A stretch of 64,000 nucleotides of DNA, from NCBI GenBank assembly GCA_025457915.1, contig JALOTL010000009.1, positions 1-64,000 on the forward strand, read 5' to 3'. A program made the position numbers and the translations under genes. This stretch comes from Spirochaetota bacterium (GTDB taxonomy: Bacteria > Spirochaetota > UBA4802 > UBA5550). Every line of letters begins with the position of its first letter. Position 1 is the first letter of the stretch. Below, in pieces: positions 26,273 through 33,905 of this stretch. Below the pieces are notes generated by a model that did no database searches, was not told the DNA's origin, and saw only the letters and a program-made list of their open reading frames with translations.

Positions 26273-26450
26273 TTATTATACCCGTTTTTCAATGATATCC
26301 CCGGAAGCTATGCAAAATTATATATATTGGAAATACAGTATTTATTATCTTTATCGATAAATTTCAAGAAATTATTTTCCATTTTATTCATTTATTTATT
26401 TTTTTCAATGAAACCTTGTTAAATGACCGGTATGATCAGGAGACTGAAAT

Positions 26451-27002
26451 ATGAAAAATTTAATCAAATATGAGAAGCTTTCAAGGGATTTAAAAAATGA
26501 AATAAAAAAATATCATAAATCCAGAGCTGATAAAGGATTCCGAGAAGATGAGTCAATGGATGAATGGTTTAATAATAAATTCGACGGGTGGCTTATAGAA
26601 AAATTTCAGAAATCCGGCATGGACAATAAAAGAAAGCATTTCAGGCTGGATGTAGAGCTGCCAATAAAAATTATCGATACTCTAATCGAGTCGGCAAGTG
26701 ATGACTCTACGGCAATCGATTTAATAGGGAAGGTCGTAAACATCAGCAGGGGCGGGATATATTTCAAATATGAAAAGAGAATAGAAATATCATCAATAAT
26801 TAAAGTAATAATAGATCTGAATCATATGGATAAGGAATTGAGCAGCATAGAAGCCCTTGCCATGGTGGTCAGGCTGGATAAATTAAAAAATAATGAATAC
26901 GGCATTGGAATAATGTTCAGCAGCATATATGAAAATGCCAGAAGGAGCATTGATTTTTTTATAATAAAAAATCTATCTCAATATATATATACGGATATCT
27001 GA
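26451..27002 (+). CDS. PilZ-domain protein (probable c-di-GMP receptor)
   Basis: The 183-residue protein has an N-terminal charged helical region (1-60) and a PilZ domain. The c-di-GMP-binding signatures are visible: RKHFRLDVELP (RxxxR) and VNISRGGIYF (N-x-S-x-x-G, equivalent to D/NxSxxG), followed by YGIGIMF. PilZ proteins transmit c-di-GMP levels to motility, exopolysaccharide or secretion targets. No diguanylate cyclase or phosphodiesterase gene occurs in the window. A CAGGAGA site precedes the ATG. It is alone on its strand, convergent with the lipoprotein pair. Confidence 0.85.
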   Translation: MKNLIKYEKLSRDLKNEIKKYHKSRADKGFREDESMDEWFNNKFDGWLIEKFQKSGMDNKRKHFRLDVELPIKIIDTLIESASDDSTAIDLIGKVVNISRGGIYFKYEKRIEISSIIKVIIDLNHMDKELSSIEALAMVVRLDKLKNNEYGIGIMFSSIYENARRSIDFFIIKNLSQYIYTDI

Positions 27003-27005
27003 TTA

Positions 27006-27482
27006 TTAATTTGCCCCCAGATTTCTTACCTGCTTCTTCAGATTTTCCTTGTTAATTTCAAAATAAAAGATGTTATTATTATCCCATTCCATTTCTTTTT
27101 GGGAGAACGTACCGTTGTTGTTGATAAGGTCGAGAATGCCCGCTTTTACATTCTGATTGATGGTTTTATTCTCGGAGGCAAGATAATTCTGAAGAGTTGA
27201 ATTCGCCCTTTTTTTGGCCTTCTCCTCAAGCTCGGACAGATTGTTGGTAGAATCATTTTTTGGGGCCATAATAACTATCCTGAAGATGTCGCCGGAAATG
27301 AAACCCTCGCTGAGATATTTTTTCTTTAACTCGTTTGAATCTATTATGAGTTTACCGGTTTTTCCGTCTATCCCCGCGTTTTTCCCGTCTGTCTTATTCT
27401 CTGTTGAACAGGATATGCAGGCAGAAATTGACACTGTAAAACAAAAGAACGCGATGGTCATTATCAATTTATTTTTGTTCAT
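27006..27482 (-). CDS. Putative lipoprotein, paralogue of the upstream gene
   Basis: The 158-residue product starts at the ATG that follows GAGGC, overlapping the upstream gene by 14 bases. Its signal peptide ends ISAC, a good lipobox, so a lipid-anchored Cys is likely. The mature part aligns by eye with its neighbour: SEGFISGDIFRIVIMAPKND here against SEGFLNDNVFQMILQIKPDD there, then KAKKR in both. A conserved-looking C-terminal segment reads IFYFEINKENLKKQ. I do not recognise a family. The two genes are a tandem duplication at the end of the TPR-protein operon. Function unknown. Confidence 0.7.
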   Translation of the reverse strand: MNKNKLIMTIAFFCFTVSISACISCSTENKTDGKNAGIDGKTGKLIIDSNELKKKYLSEGFISGDIFRIVIMAPKNDSTNNLSELEEKAKKRANSTLQNYLASENKTINQNVKAGILDLINNNGTFSQKEMEWDNNNIFYFEINKENLKKQVRNLGAN

Positions 27483-27987
27483 GTTTTGCCTCAATTTTTT
27501 TTTGTATCATGTTGCCCATATTCATGGTAAGCGATTCAAGATCGGCCTTGAGATCTCCTCCGTAAATCCTGTAACTTACAATCAGTGATTTGTCTTCCCT
27601 GAAGTATTCCTGAGCGATATACCCATTTTTAACATAGGTTTTCAGTGTCTTTCTGAATAGCTTTTTTAACTCTCTGTAATTGGGGATCGTCTTGGGATCA
27701 TTTATCCTGGCCTTTTTGGAATCCCTGTTTATTATGTACAAAATCATATAGTCAACGGAATAACCAAGCAATCTTTTTTTTGCTTTTTCCTGCGCATTTT
27801 CCCTTTTTTGCACCAGACCTTTTGCGCTGTCGTCTGGCTTGATTTGAAGAATCATCTGGAAAACATTATCGTTAAGGAATCCTTCACTCTTATAGTCCTG
27901 TATCTGTCTTCCGCTGCTGCCGAATATGCATGATGCGGATATGAATAACGGGAATAATAAAATTATAAGCAGGCATTTATGTTTCAT
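27469..27987 (-). CDS. Putative lipoprotein, paralogue of the downstream gene
   Basis: The 172-residue product has a signal peptide (MKHKCLLIILLFPLFISASC) whose Cys after SAS could be a weak lipobox. The mature region shares the SEGF.....F.......P.DS core and AKKR motif with the next gene, then continues into a longer helical and strand region (YRELKKLFRKTLKTYVKNGY, SLIVSYRIYGGDLKADLESL). No family is recognised. It lies 14 bases after the large TPR gene and is probably cotranscribed with it, suggesting the lipoproteins and TPR proteins act together in the envelope (inference). Confidence 0.7.
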   Translation of the reverse strand: MKHKCLLIILLFPLFISASCIFGSSGRQIQDYKSEGFLNDNVFQMILQIKPDDSAKGLVQKRENAQEKAKKRLLGYSVDYMILYIINRDSKKARINDPKTIPNYRELKKLFRKTLKTYVKNGYIAQEYFREDKSLIVSYRIYGGDLKADLESLTMNMGNMIQKKIEAKHEQK

Positions 27988-28001
27988 TATTATTTGCTTT
28001 T

Positions 28002-30365
28002 TCAGCTTCCTTTTATCATTCGAATATACCCTTTTATCTTATCACTTCTCGGATGATTGGGATTTTTTGAAAGAAGTGCTTCAAATTCATGGAGCGCTTT
28101 CTCGTTGTTTTTCAGCTTCCTGTAGTATATCATCCCTATTTCTTCATGGGCGTCAAAGAGATTTTTATCAAGCTGCAGTGATTTTTCAAAGCATTTTACG
28201 GCATCCTGGTAATTGCCCTTGTCTCTGTAGGCCATGCCCATGAAAAAATAGGCGCGGGAATTCAGCGGCTCTATGCCTATCGCAGTCTTGTATTCCTCGA
28301 TTGCTTCCTCGAAAAGTTTTGTTTCCCTGTAGGCGTTTGCGAGATTATAATGGGCTTCGAATGATTTTGGATTGTTGGTTACTGCGTTTTTATATAGCTG
28401 GATGGCCTTATCGTAAAGCTTGTTTTTAGAATATAACTGACCCAGGTTAATATAGGCGTTTGTATATGAAGGATTCAGGGATATTGCTTTTGAATAGGTT
28501 GTTATAGCTTTTTCATCGTTACCTGAAGCCTCATAGGCCTTCCCCATTTGATAGTAAGACTGGTGATCGCCTTCTTTTATCTGTACCGCTTTCTGGAAAT
28601 AATCAATTGCCTCCTGGTACTGCCGGGTCTTGTATTTCAGCAGACCCAGATTGAAAAATGACTGGTAATACTGGGGATCAAGCTCGAGCGTTTTTTTATA
28701 ATACTGTATGGCGCTGGGATATGACTTCATCTCATCATATGTCTCTGCAAGCTTAAAGTTCGTATCGGCGTTGTTTGGTCTCAGGTCCCTGTCCCTAGAA
28801 AAATATTTTAAAGCCTCCGGGTAGTTTTTTCCGTCAAGATATATCACCCCGAGGTCGAAATACGCCCTGTCCAGTTTGGGGTCCTGTTCTATTGATTTTT
28901 TCAGGTCGCCTGTCGCCTGGGAAATGTTTTTCATTTTATAATTTGCGAGGCCGCGTGAATAAAATGCCTTGGGAAAGTTTGGCTTGATGGATATGGCCCT
29001 GGAGAAGCATTTTGCGGCAGGATCATATTTTTTTTCAAGATAGTAAATCAGGCCCAGACGGTAATGGGATTCGCTGTTGTTGGGGTTTGCAATTATCGAA
29101 TTCTGATATGATTTCCTGGCTTCATCCACCATGTTGTTATGCTGGTAAATTCTTCCCATCCAGTAGTGCGAATGATCATCGGAATTATCAGCTTCAACGG
29201 CCTTCCTGTAATACTTGACCGCGTTGTCATAATCCTTTTTTTCCCTGTACTGGTCGGCCATTTCTCTCCACTTAGACGAATTACCGCCCGATGGGTCCGC
29301 CTTCTTGGTGGATGCGCCTTCCCTGGCATCGGAAAGGGAATCCGCGCCGGAATCTATTGATCCTCCAGTACTTTTTCCTCTGGCATCCCTTGAAATCCGG
29401 TCATTGCTTTTTTCGGATTTTGACGAATTCCCATCCTTTAAAAGCCTGAGTGCTTCATTGTATTTTTTCCTGAGGTTTTTGTCCCTGCTGTTGTATGAGA
29501 GTGCATGCTTATAGCTGTCGACGGCTTCCTTGTAACCCCGCCTGTTCATGTAAATATCGCCAAGCCTTTCCGAGGCGGCAGAATCAGTTTTGTCGGCCTT
29601 AAGAGCGTTCTTGAATGAATTTATGGCATCGTCTTCCTTTCCGAGCTTGATGAGCGATTCGCCCTGTCCCCTGTGGTATTTGGATTTTTTAGGATCAAGT
29701 TCTATCGCCCTGTTGAAATTTTTATTGGCGTCGTTGTATTTCTTTCTGGAGAGGTAGAGATTCCCGATATTGTAATAACCTTCAGCGTCTTTTGGATTGG
29801 CTTTTATGCCTTTATTCAGCTCCTTGAGGGCCGCGTCTGCATCCCCCTTTTTAAGATGCTGGTTTGCAATATTCCTATAACTCTCCTGGTCTTTCGGGGC
29901 TATTTTCTGTGCGTCCCTGTATTGCTTGAGAGCCTTCAACTGTTCAAGCTGATCGTCATAAACGTTGCCCAGCTTGTTATATGCGGCAGGGTGTTTGGGT
30001 TTTAACTTTTTGGCCTTGATAAATGTATCTATGGCCCTGTCGTAATCTCCTTTCAACGCGTATGCATGTCCGAGCTCATTGAGCGCGCCGTAGTTTTCAG
30101 GATCTATTTCCAGGGCCTTTTTTAAATATCCGATGGCTTTATCAATTTCGCCTATGGATTTGTACAGGCTGCCTATTTTAACCAGGATATCCGTATTACC
30201 GGGTTCATGCGTGAGGATTTTTTCATAATCACTGATCTGTTCGTACCGCAGGTCTTTAACATCGCCTGTTTTTTTCAATGCAAAAAACAGGCCGGCTGCA
30301 ACGAGCAATGCTATAATTATTGCCGCTGCTGCGGCAGGCTTTTTTCTATCCGTATAATATCCCAT
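28002..30365 (-). CDS. Large membrane-anchored TPR protein with about 20 repeats
   Basis: The 787-residue protein has one N-terminal membrane segment (about 9-29, Ala/Ile-rich). Two TPR blocks, roughly residues 40-300 and 355-780, carry near-canonical 34-residue repeats (NELGHAYALKGDYDRAIDTF, YNLANAYRETKLFEEAIEEY). They are separated by a low-complexity linker rich in Ser, Gly, Lys and Asp (residues about 300-355). The solenoid is probably periplasmic or cytoplasmic, depending on anchor orientation, and serves as a protein-binding scaffold. A GAGGAGG site overlaps the end of the upstream TPR gene region, so the two are coupled. No enzyme domain is present. Confidence 0.85.
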   Translation of the reverse strand: MGYYTDRKKPAAAAAIIIALLVAAGLFFALKKTGDVKDLRYEQISDYEKILTHEPGNTDILVKIGSLYKSIGEIDKAIGYLKKALEIDPENYGALNELGHAYALKGDYDRAIDTFIKAKKLKPKHPAAYNKLGNVYDDQLEQLKALKQYRDAQKIAPKDQESYRNIANQHLKKGDADAALKELNKGIKANPKDAEGYYNIGNLYLSRKKYNDANKNFNRAIELDPKKSKYHRGQGESLIKLGKEDDAINSFKNALKADKTDSAASERLGDIYMNRRGYKEAVDSYKHALSYNSRDKNLRKKYNEALRLLKDGNSSKSEKSNDRISRDARGKSTGGSIDSGADSLSDAREGASTKKADPSGGNSSKWREMADQYREKKDYDNAVKYYRKAVEADNSDDHSHYWMGRIYQHNNMVDEARKSYQNSIIANPNNSESHYRLGLIYYLEKKYDPAAKCFSRAISIKPNFPKAFYSRGLANYKMKNISQATGDLKKSIEQDPKLDRAYFDLGVIYLDGKNYPEALKYFSRDRDLRPNNADTNFKLAETYDEMKSYPSAIQYYKKTLELDPQYYQSFFNLGLLKYKTRQYQEAIDYFQKAVQIKEGDHQSYYQMGKAYEASGNDEKAITTYSKAISLNPSYTNAYINLGQLYSKNKLYDKAIQLYKNAVTNNPKSFEAHYNLANAYRETKLFEEAIEEYKTAIGIEPLNSRAYFFMGMAYRDKGNYQDAVKCFEKSLQLDKNLFDAHEEIGMIYYRKLKNNEKALHEFEALLSKNPNHPRSDKIKGYIRMIKGS

Positions 30366-30376
30366 TCATCTCCTCC

Positions 30377-31153
30377 TCATAGATCGTCTTCAGTGTAGAT
30401 TTCTTCAATTTTTTGTTTTGTTTTTTTTGATTCACTGCCGGCCTGCTTGTCCTTTGCGGTCCTGTCCAGTCTGTCGGCCGTCGCGCCCCCGAGGAGGAGG
30501 GCTTCTTCTATCGAAACCTCGCTTCCAGGAGGGGGGAGAACGAAATTCGGATCCCTTAAAAGATTAATCGCTCTTTTGATTTTATCGTATTGAGGATCTT
30601 CGGGTGCGAGTCCAATATAGGTTTCCCAGAATTTGATCGTGCTGGCCTTGTCCCGTTTAAGCATGAGATAAGTCAATCCCATGTGGAAATATGAAAAATT
30701 AATGCTCCTGTCGAGTTCAAGCGACCTTTTGAAGTTGTCTATTGATTCATCCGCATTTTTTTTATGATAGTAGACCTGGCCGAGCCTGAAATAGTTTTCA
30801 GCCAGGTCTGTATTCAGATCTATTGCTTTTTTAAAGACATTCAAAGCCCCGTCGAAATTTTTCTTTTTTAAAAAAATGTCGCCGAGATAGGAATAAGCCT
30901 TTCCGTTTTCCGGGTTTTTCTTTATGCATTCCTGGAGCATCAGTTCGGCCATCTCGAGCTTATTCTGGAAAAAATAATATTCCGCTTTTTTAAAGATCAA
31001 GGCGTTTTCCTGATCATCCTGCGAAAAACCCGGAATAATGTGTAAGAATGACGTCAATATTATCAAAATGCATAGAAGCAACAGCGGCGTTATTTCGAAA
31101 AAGAAAAAAGATCCGTCTGGGCCGATGCATTTATCAGTGTTTTTTTTCATCAT
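30377..31153 (-). CDS. Membrane-anchored TPR protein
   Basis: The 258-residue protein has a hydrophobic segment (about 20-43, [17 protein letters not shown]) preceded by a short cytoplasmic tail. About four TPRs follow ([80 protein letters not shown]). The C-terminal ~70 residues are charged and end in an acidic tail (TEDDL). It overlaps the deaminase gene by 20 bases and precedes the larger TPR gene by 11 bases, so all three are likely in one transcript. Function unknown; a shared scaffold role with the larger protein is an inference. Confidence 0.8.
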   Translation of the reverse strand: MMKKNTDKCIGPDGSFFFFEITPLLLLCILIILTSFLHIIPGFSQDDQENALIFKKAEYYFFQNKLEMAELMLQECIKKNPENGKAYSYLGDIFLKKKNFDGALNVFKKAIDLNTDLAENYFRLGQVYYHKKNADESIDNFKRSLELDRSINFSYFHMGLTYLMLKRDKASTIKFWETYIGLAPEDPQYDKIKRAINLLRDPNFVLPPPGSEVSIEEALLLGGATADRLDRTAKDKQAGSESKKTKQKIEEIYTEDDL

Positions 31154-31592
31154 ATACGACCATTTCTATATCAGTCTCTGCAAGCAGTTCTTCGGTAAGC
31201 GGGTCTTTATACGGTGACCTGTAGATGAATTTAACAATGCCGCTGTTTATCAGCATTTTTGTGCAGATGGAGCAGGGCTGATGCGTGATGTAGATGGATG
31301 CGCCGTTTATCGAGACGCCGTAGTAAGCGGCCTGTATGACGGCATTTTGTTCGGCATGGAGTCCCCTGCAGAGCTCGTGCCGCTCGCCGGAAGGGACATT
31401 GTATTTCGTCCTGAGACAGGTCTCCCCGGTGCAATGGGAAATGCCTGTTGGCGCGCCGTTATATCCGGTAGTAAGTATTCTTTTATCCTTAACTATTACC
31501 GCTCCGACATTTCTTCTGATGCAAGTTGAACGCGTTGAAACATCCTCCGCGATTTTCATGAAATACGAGTCCCATGAGGGGCGTGTTTTCAT
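31134..31592 (-). CDS. comEB: dCMP deaminase (ComEB family)
   Basis: The 152-residue zinc deaminase converts dCMP to dUMP for dTTP synthesis. The zinc and catalytic motif is [13 protein letters not shown] (His, Glu), with [10 protein letters not shown] providing the two Cys ligands. A second Cys/His-rich segment, [21 protein letters not shown], is the extra structural site typical of dCMP deaminases. The N-terminus [19 protein letters not shown] is also standard. It overlaps the upstream membrane-protein gene by 4 bases and the downstream TPR gene by 20. Confidence 0.95.
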   Translation of the reverse strand: MKTRPSWDSYFMKIAEDVSTRSTCIRRNVGAVIVKDKRILTTGYNGAPTGISHCTGETCLRTKYNVPSGERHELCRGLHAEQNAVIQAAYYGVSINGASIYITHQPCSICTKMLINSGIVKFIYRSPYKDPLTEELLAETDIEMVVYDEKKH

Positions 31593-32188
31593 TTAAGCAC
31601 CTCGTGCCTGAATTTTAATACAATATCCTCGGGCTTCTCCCTGAAGTTGATCCTCAATTCCGCATTTAGCGGCAGGTATGGCCTGTTTAAAGGGAGAATG
31701 GTACGAATCTCCGGCTTGAGCAACCCGTCATGATTTTTAGCGAATTCATCGAATAGACTTGGTTCGATGAGCATATTGAATGAACGGTATTCACCGGGTT
31801 TAATATATATAGTTTCTATATTACCCCCGATATTCGTGTTGATTATTTCATTCCCCGAACATTTAATTTTCAGATTGAATATGGAGCCGGTAAATGCTTT
31901 CCTTTCAGGTCTGTCTGATTGGGATTTAACGCTTACAAAAAAAATGTATTTTGTTGATTTTTTATCCCTGCTCATTGAAAATCTGTAAAGCATTTTATCT
32001 TTTTCAAGTACCGCAGATTCGTATCCTGTTTCGATCTCTTTTGATTGATAGAGAACGAACATAATCACAAGAATAAATCCGTTCATGAAAAAGAGGGTTC
32101 TCGGCGTGATTTTTTTTCTGCGTCCGCCTGAATCGGAACCGGTTTTCTTCTTCAGTGAAACATATGACGGGTTTTCTTCTTTTTTCAT
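31589..32188 (-). CDS. Single-pass membrane protein of unknown function
   Basis: The 199-residue protein has a basic N-terminal tail (about 30 residues), one membrane helix ([17 protein letters not shown]) and an extracytoplasmic domain with beta-rich segments ([33 protein letters not shown]). No family is recognised; the domain has a general immunoglobulin-like feel but no diagnostic motif. I chose the ATG at 32188; a TTG two codons earlier is possible. Neither has a clear ribosome site. It is first in the run with the deaminase and TPR genes and shares an ATGA overlap with the deaminase. Confidence 0.65.
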   Translation of the reverse strand: MKKEENPSYVSLKKKTGSDSGGRRKKITPRTLFFMNGFILVIMFVLYQSKEIETGYESAVLEKDKMLYRFSMSRDKKSTKYIFFVSVKSQSDRPERKAFTGSIFNLKIKCSGNEIINTNIGGNIETIYIKPGEYRSFNMLIEPSLFDEFAKNHDGLLKPEIRTILPLNRPYLPLNAELRINFREKPEDIVLKFRHEVLK

Positions 32189-32351
32189 TATCAAATAGCG
32201 GAATTATGATTTATTAATATTCAATTTGTCGTTTTAAAATATATAAAAAATGCAGGGGGATAACTAAATTTATTTGTTTCTGTTAAAAATAAATGTCAAA
32301 TCTTTTTAGATAATGTCGGATATAATGAAAACCAGAGGGGCAGACGTCATG

Positions 32352-32492
32352 TTACAGATATTTTTCAAGCCGTTCGATTCCGGATTTAATATGTCTATAC
32401 TCCATTGAATCAGGCGTAAAAGCCTCCAGATACTTCTTGAAAGACTCGATCTGTTCGATTTTCCATTTATGTGATTGATTACAAGCCGGCAT
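32352..32492 (-). CDS. Candidate 46-residue small protein
   Basis: A short frame reads MPACNQSHKW, then two amphipathic helical segments with EQIESFKKYLEAF and SGIERLEKYL. An ideal ribosome site, TGGAG, lies 6 bases before the ATG. It sits alone in the 487-base gap between the membrane-protein gene and the fadA terminator. The remaining DNA in this gap is AT-rich with no other signal. The product is soluble and charged, with no known family. The good ribosome site and plausible composition support it, but chance cannot be excluded. Confidence 0.5.
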   Translation of the reverse strand: MPACNQSHKWKIEQIESFKKYLEAFTPDSMEYRHIKSGIERLEKYL

Positions 32493-32633
32493 AAAATACT
32501 CCATTGGATTTTATTTATCCTGCATACACGAAATCAATTTTTAAACAATATAATGCTTCACTTAATATTTGATGATCCTTATTAATATCGTCATTAAATG
32601 ATAATGTTTTCAACGAAATCCTGGTGGTTTTGC

Positions 32634-32667
32634 AAAAAAAAAGGCTGCCATACGGCAGCCTTTTTTT
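32634..32667 (-). terminator. Intrinsic terminator of the fadN-fadA operon
   Basis: Stem GGCTGCC / GGCAGCC with ATAC loop. On the minus strand it is followed by a long T run (nine bases), directly after the fadA stop. Confidence 0.9.
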
Positions 32668-32681
32668 CGTAGAGGTTCTAA

Positions 32682-33884
32682 TTAGCAGAGTTCAAACAGG
32701 GCAGCCGCTCCCATGCCGCCGCCAATGCACATGGACTCAACGCCGTATTTGACGCCAAGTCTTACCATGTTGGCAACCATGGTTGCTGCAAGTTTGGATC
32801 CCGTGCATCCAAGCGGGTGGCCGAGTGCTATGGCTCCTCCGCTTATGTTGATCCTTTTTTCCTTGCTGTCCGCTGCCCAGTATTTTTTATCGGCTATGCC
32901 TATCTGCCTTGCGCAGTATATAGCCTGTGATGCGAAAGCCTCATTGAGCTCCCAGAGGCCTATGTCTTCAGCTTTAAGGCCGGCCAGTTTTAGAAGCTTA
33001 GGAACCGCATAAGCCGGTCCAACGCCCATTTCATCGGCCTTGCAGCCTGCGACAGCGTAAAGCTTGAATTTTACCAGCGGCTTAACGCCGTATTTTTTTA
33101 CTGCTTCTTCGCTCATCAGAATGGATGCCGCTGCACCATCGGTTGTCTGTGAAGAGTTTCCAGCGGTTACAGATCCTGTTGCGGCGAAAGCAGGTCTCAG
33201 TTTCCCAAGTCCTTCAACAGTTGTGTCGGCCCTTACGCCGTCATCAAAGTCCTGCACGAATGTGCTTCTTTTTATCGTGCCGTCTTTGAGTTCTTCATAT
33301 TTATCCGCATTGGTTGGAATAATCTCGGTAAAGAGTTTATTCTTCTGTGCTTCTGCGGCTTTTAAATGTGAATTGTAAGCGAACTCGTCCTGGTCCTGAC
33401 GGGTTACGTTGTATCTCTTGGCGACGTTTTCTGCCGTGATTCCCATGGACACGTATACATCCGGGTGTTCCTTCGCCCATTCGGGGTGAGGCCTCGGCAT
33501 GTTTCCTCCCATCGGAACGATGGACATGGACTCGAGCCCGGCCGCCATTGCTACATCGCACCAGCCGTTCGCAACTTTCAATGAAGAGATTGCTATAGAT
33601 TCCAATCCTGATGCGCAGAACCTGTTTACGGTTGCTCCGCTCACGGAATCCGGGAAACCGGCCATCTGAGCCGCGACCCTTCCGATGTTGAGACCCTGTT
33701 CGGCCTCTGGGAATGCGCATCCGACCATAAGATCATCTATCGCAGCCGGATCCAGTTTGATTCTTCCTACAGCGCCATGAAGAGCCTGCACCAGAAGGTT
33801 CTCGGGCCTTGTCTGTGAAAAGGCGCCTCTTGCCCTTCTGCATCCAGGAGTTCTAACGGCACTTACGATATATACATCTCTCAT
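32682..33884 (-). CDS. fadA: Acetyl-CoA acyltransferase (3-ketoacyl-CoA thiolase)
   Basis: The 400-residue thiolase cleaves 3-ketoacyl-CoA with CoA to acetyl-CoA and a shortened acyl-CoA. Catalytic residues are visible: Cys in NRFCASGLESIAI (near residue 92), His in GGAIALGHPLGCTGS and Cys in CIGGGMGAAALF. The start MRDVYIVSAVRTPGCRRARG is typical of FadA/PcaF-type degradative thiolases. It follows fadN by 21 bases, the same order as fadN-fadA in Bacillus subtilis, and the terminator ends the operon. Confidence 0.95.
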   Translation of the reverse strand: MRDVYIVSAVRTPGCRRARGAFSQTRPENLLVQALHGAVGRIKLDPAAIDDLMVGCAFPEAEQGLNIGRVAAQMAGFPDSVSGATVNRFCASGLESIAISSLKVANGWCDVAMAAGLESMSIVPMGGNMPRPHPEWAKEHPDVYVSMGITAENVAKRYNVTRQDQDEFAYNSHLKAAEAQKNKLFTEIIPTNADKYEELKDGTIKRSTFVQDFDDGVRADTTVEGLGKLRPAFAATGSVTAGNSSQTTDGAAASILMSEEAVKKYGVKPLVKFKLYAVAGCKADEMGVGPAYAVPKLLKLAGLKAEDIGLWELNEAFASQAIYCARQIGIADKKYWAADSKEKRINISGGAIALGHPLGCTGSKLAATMVANMVRLGVKYGVESMCIGGGMGAAALFELC

Positions 33885-33905
33885 AAGTTTTCCTCCTATT
33901 TTAAG

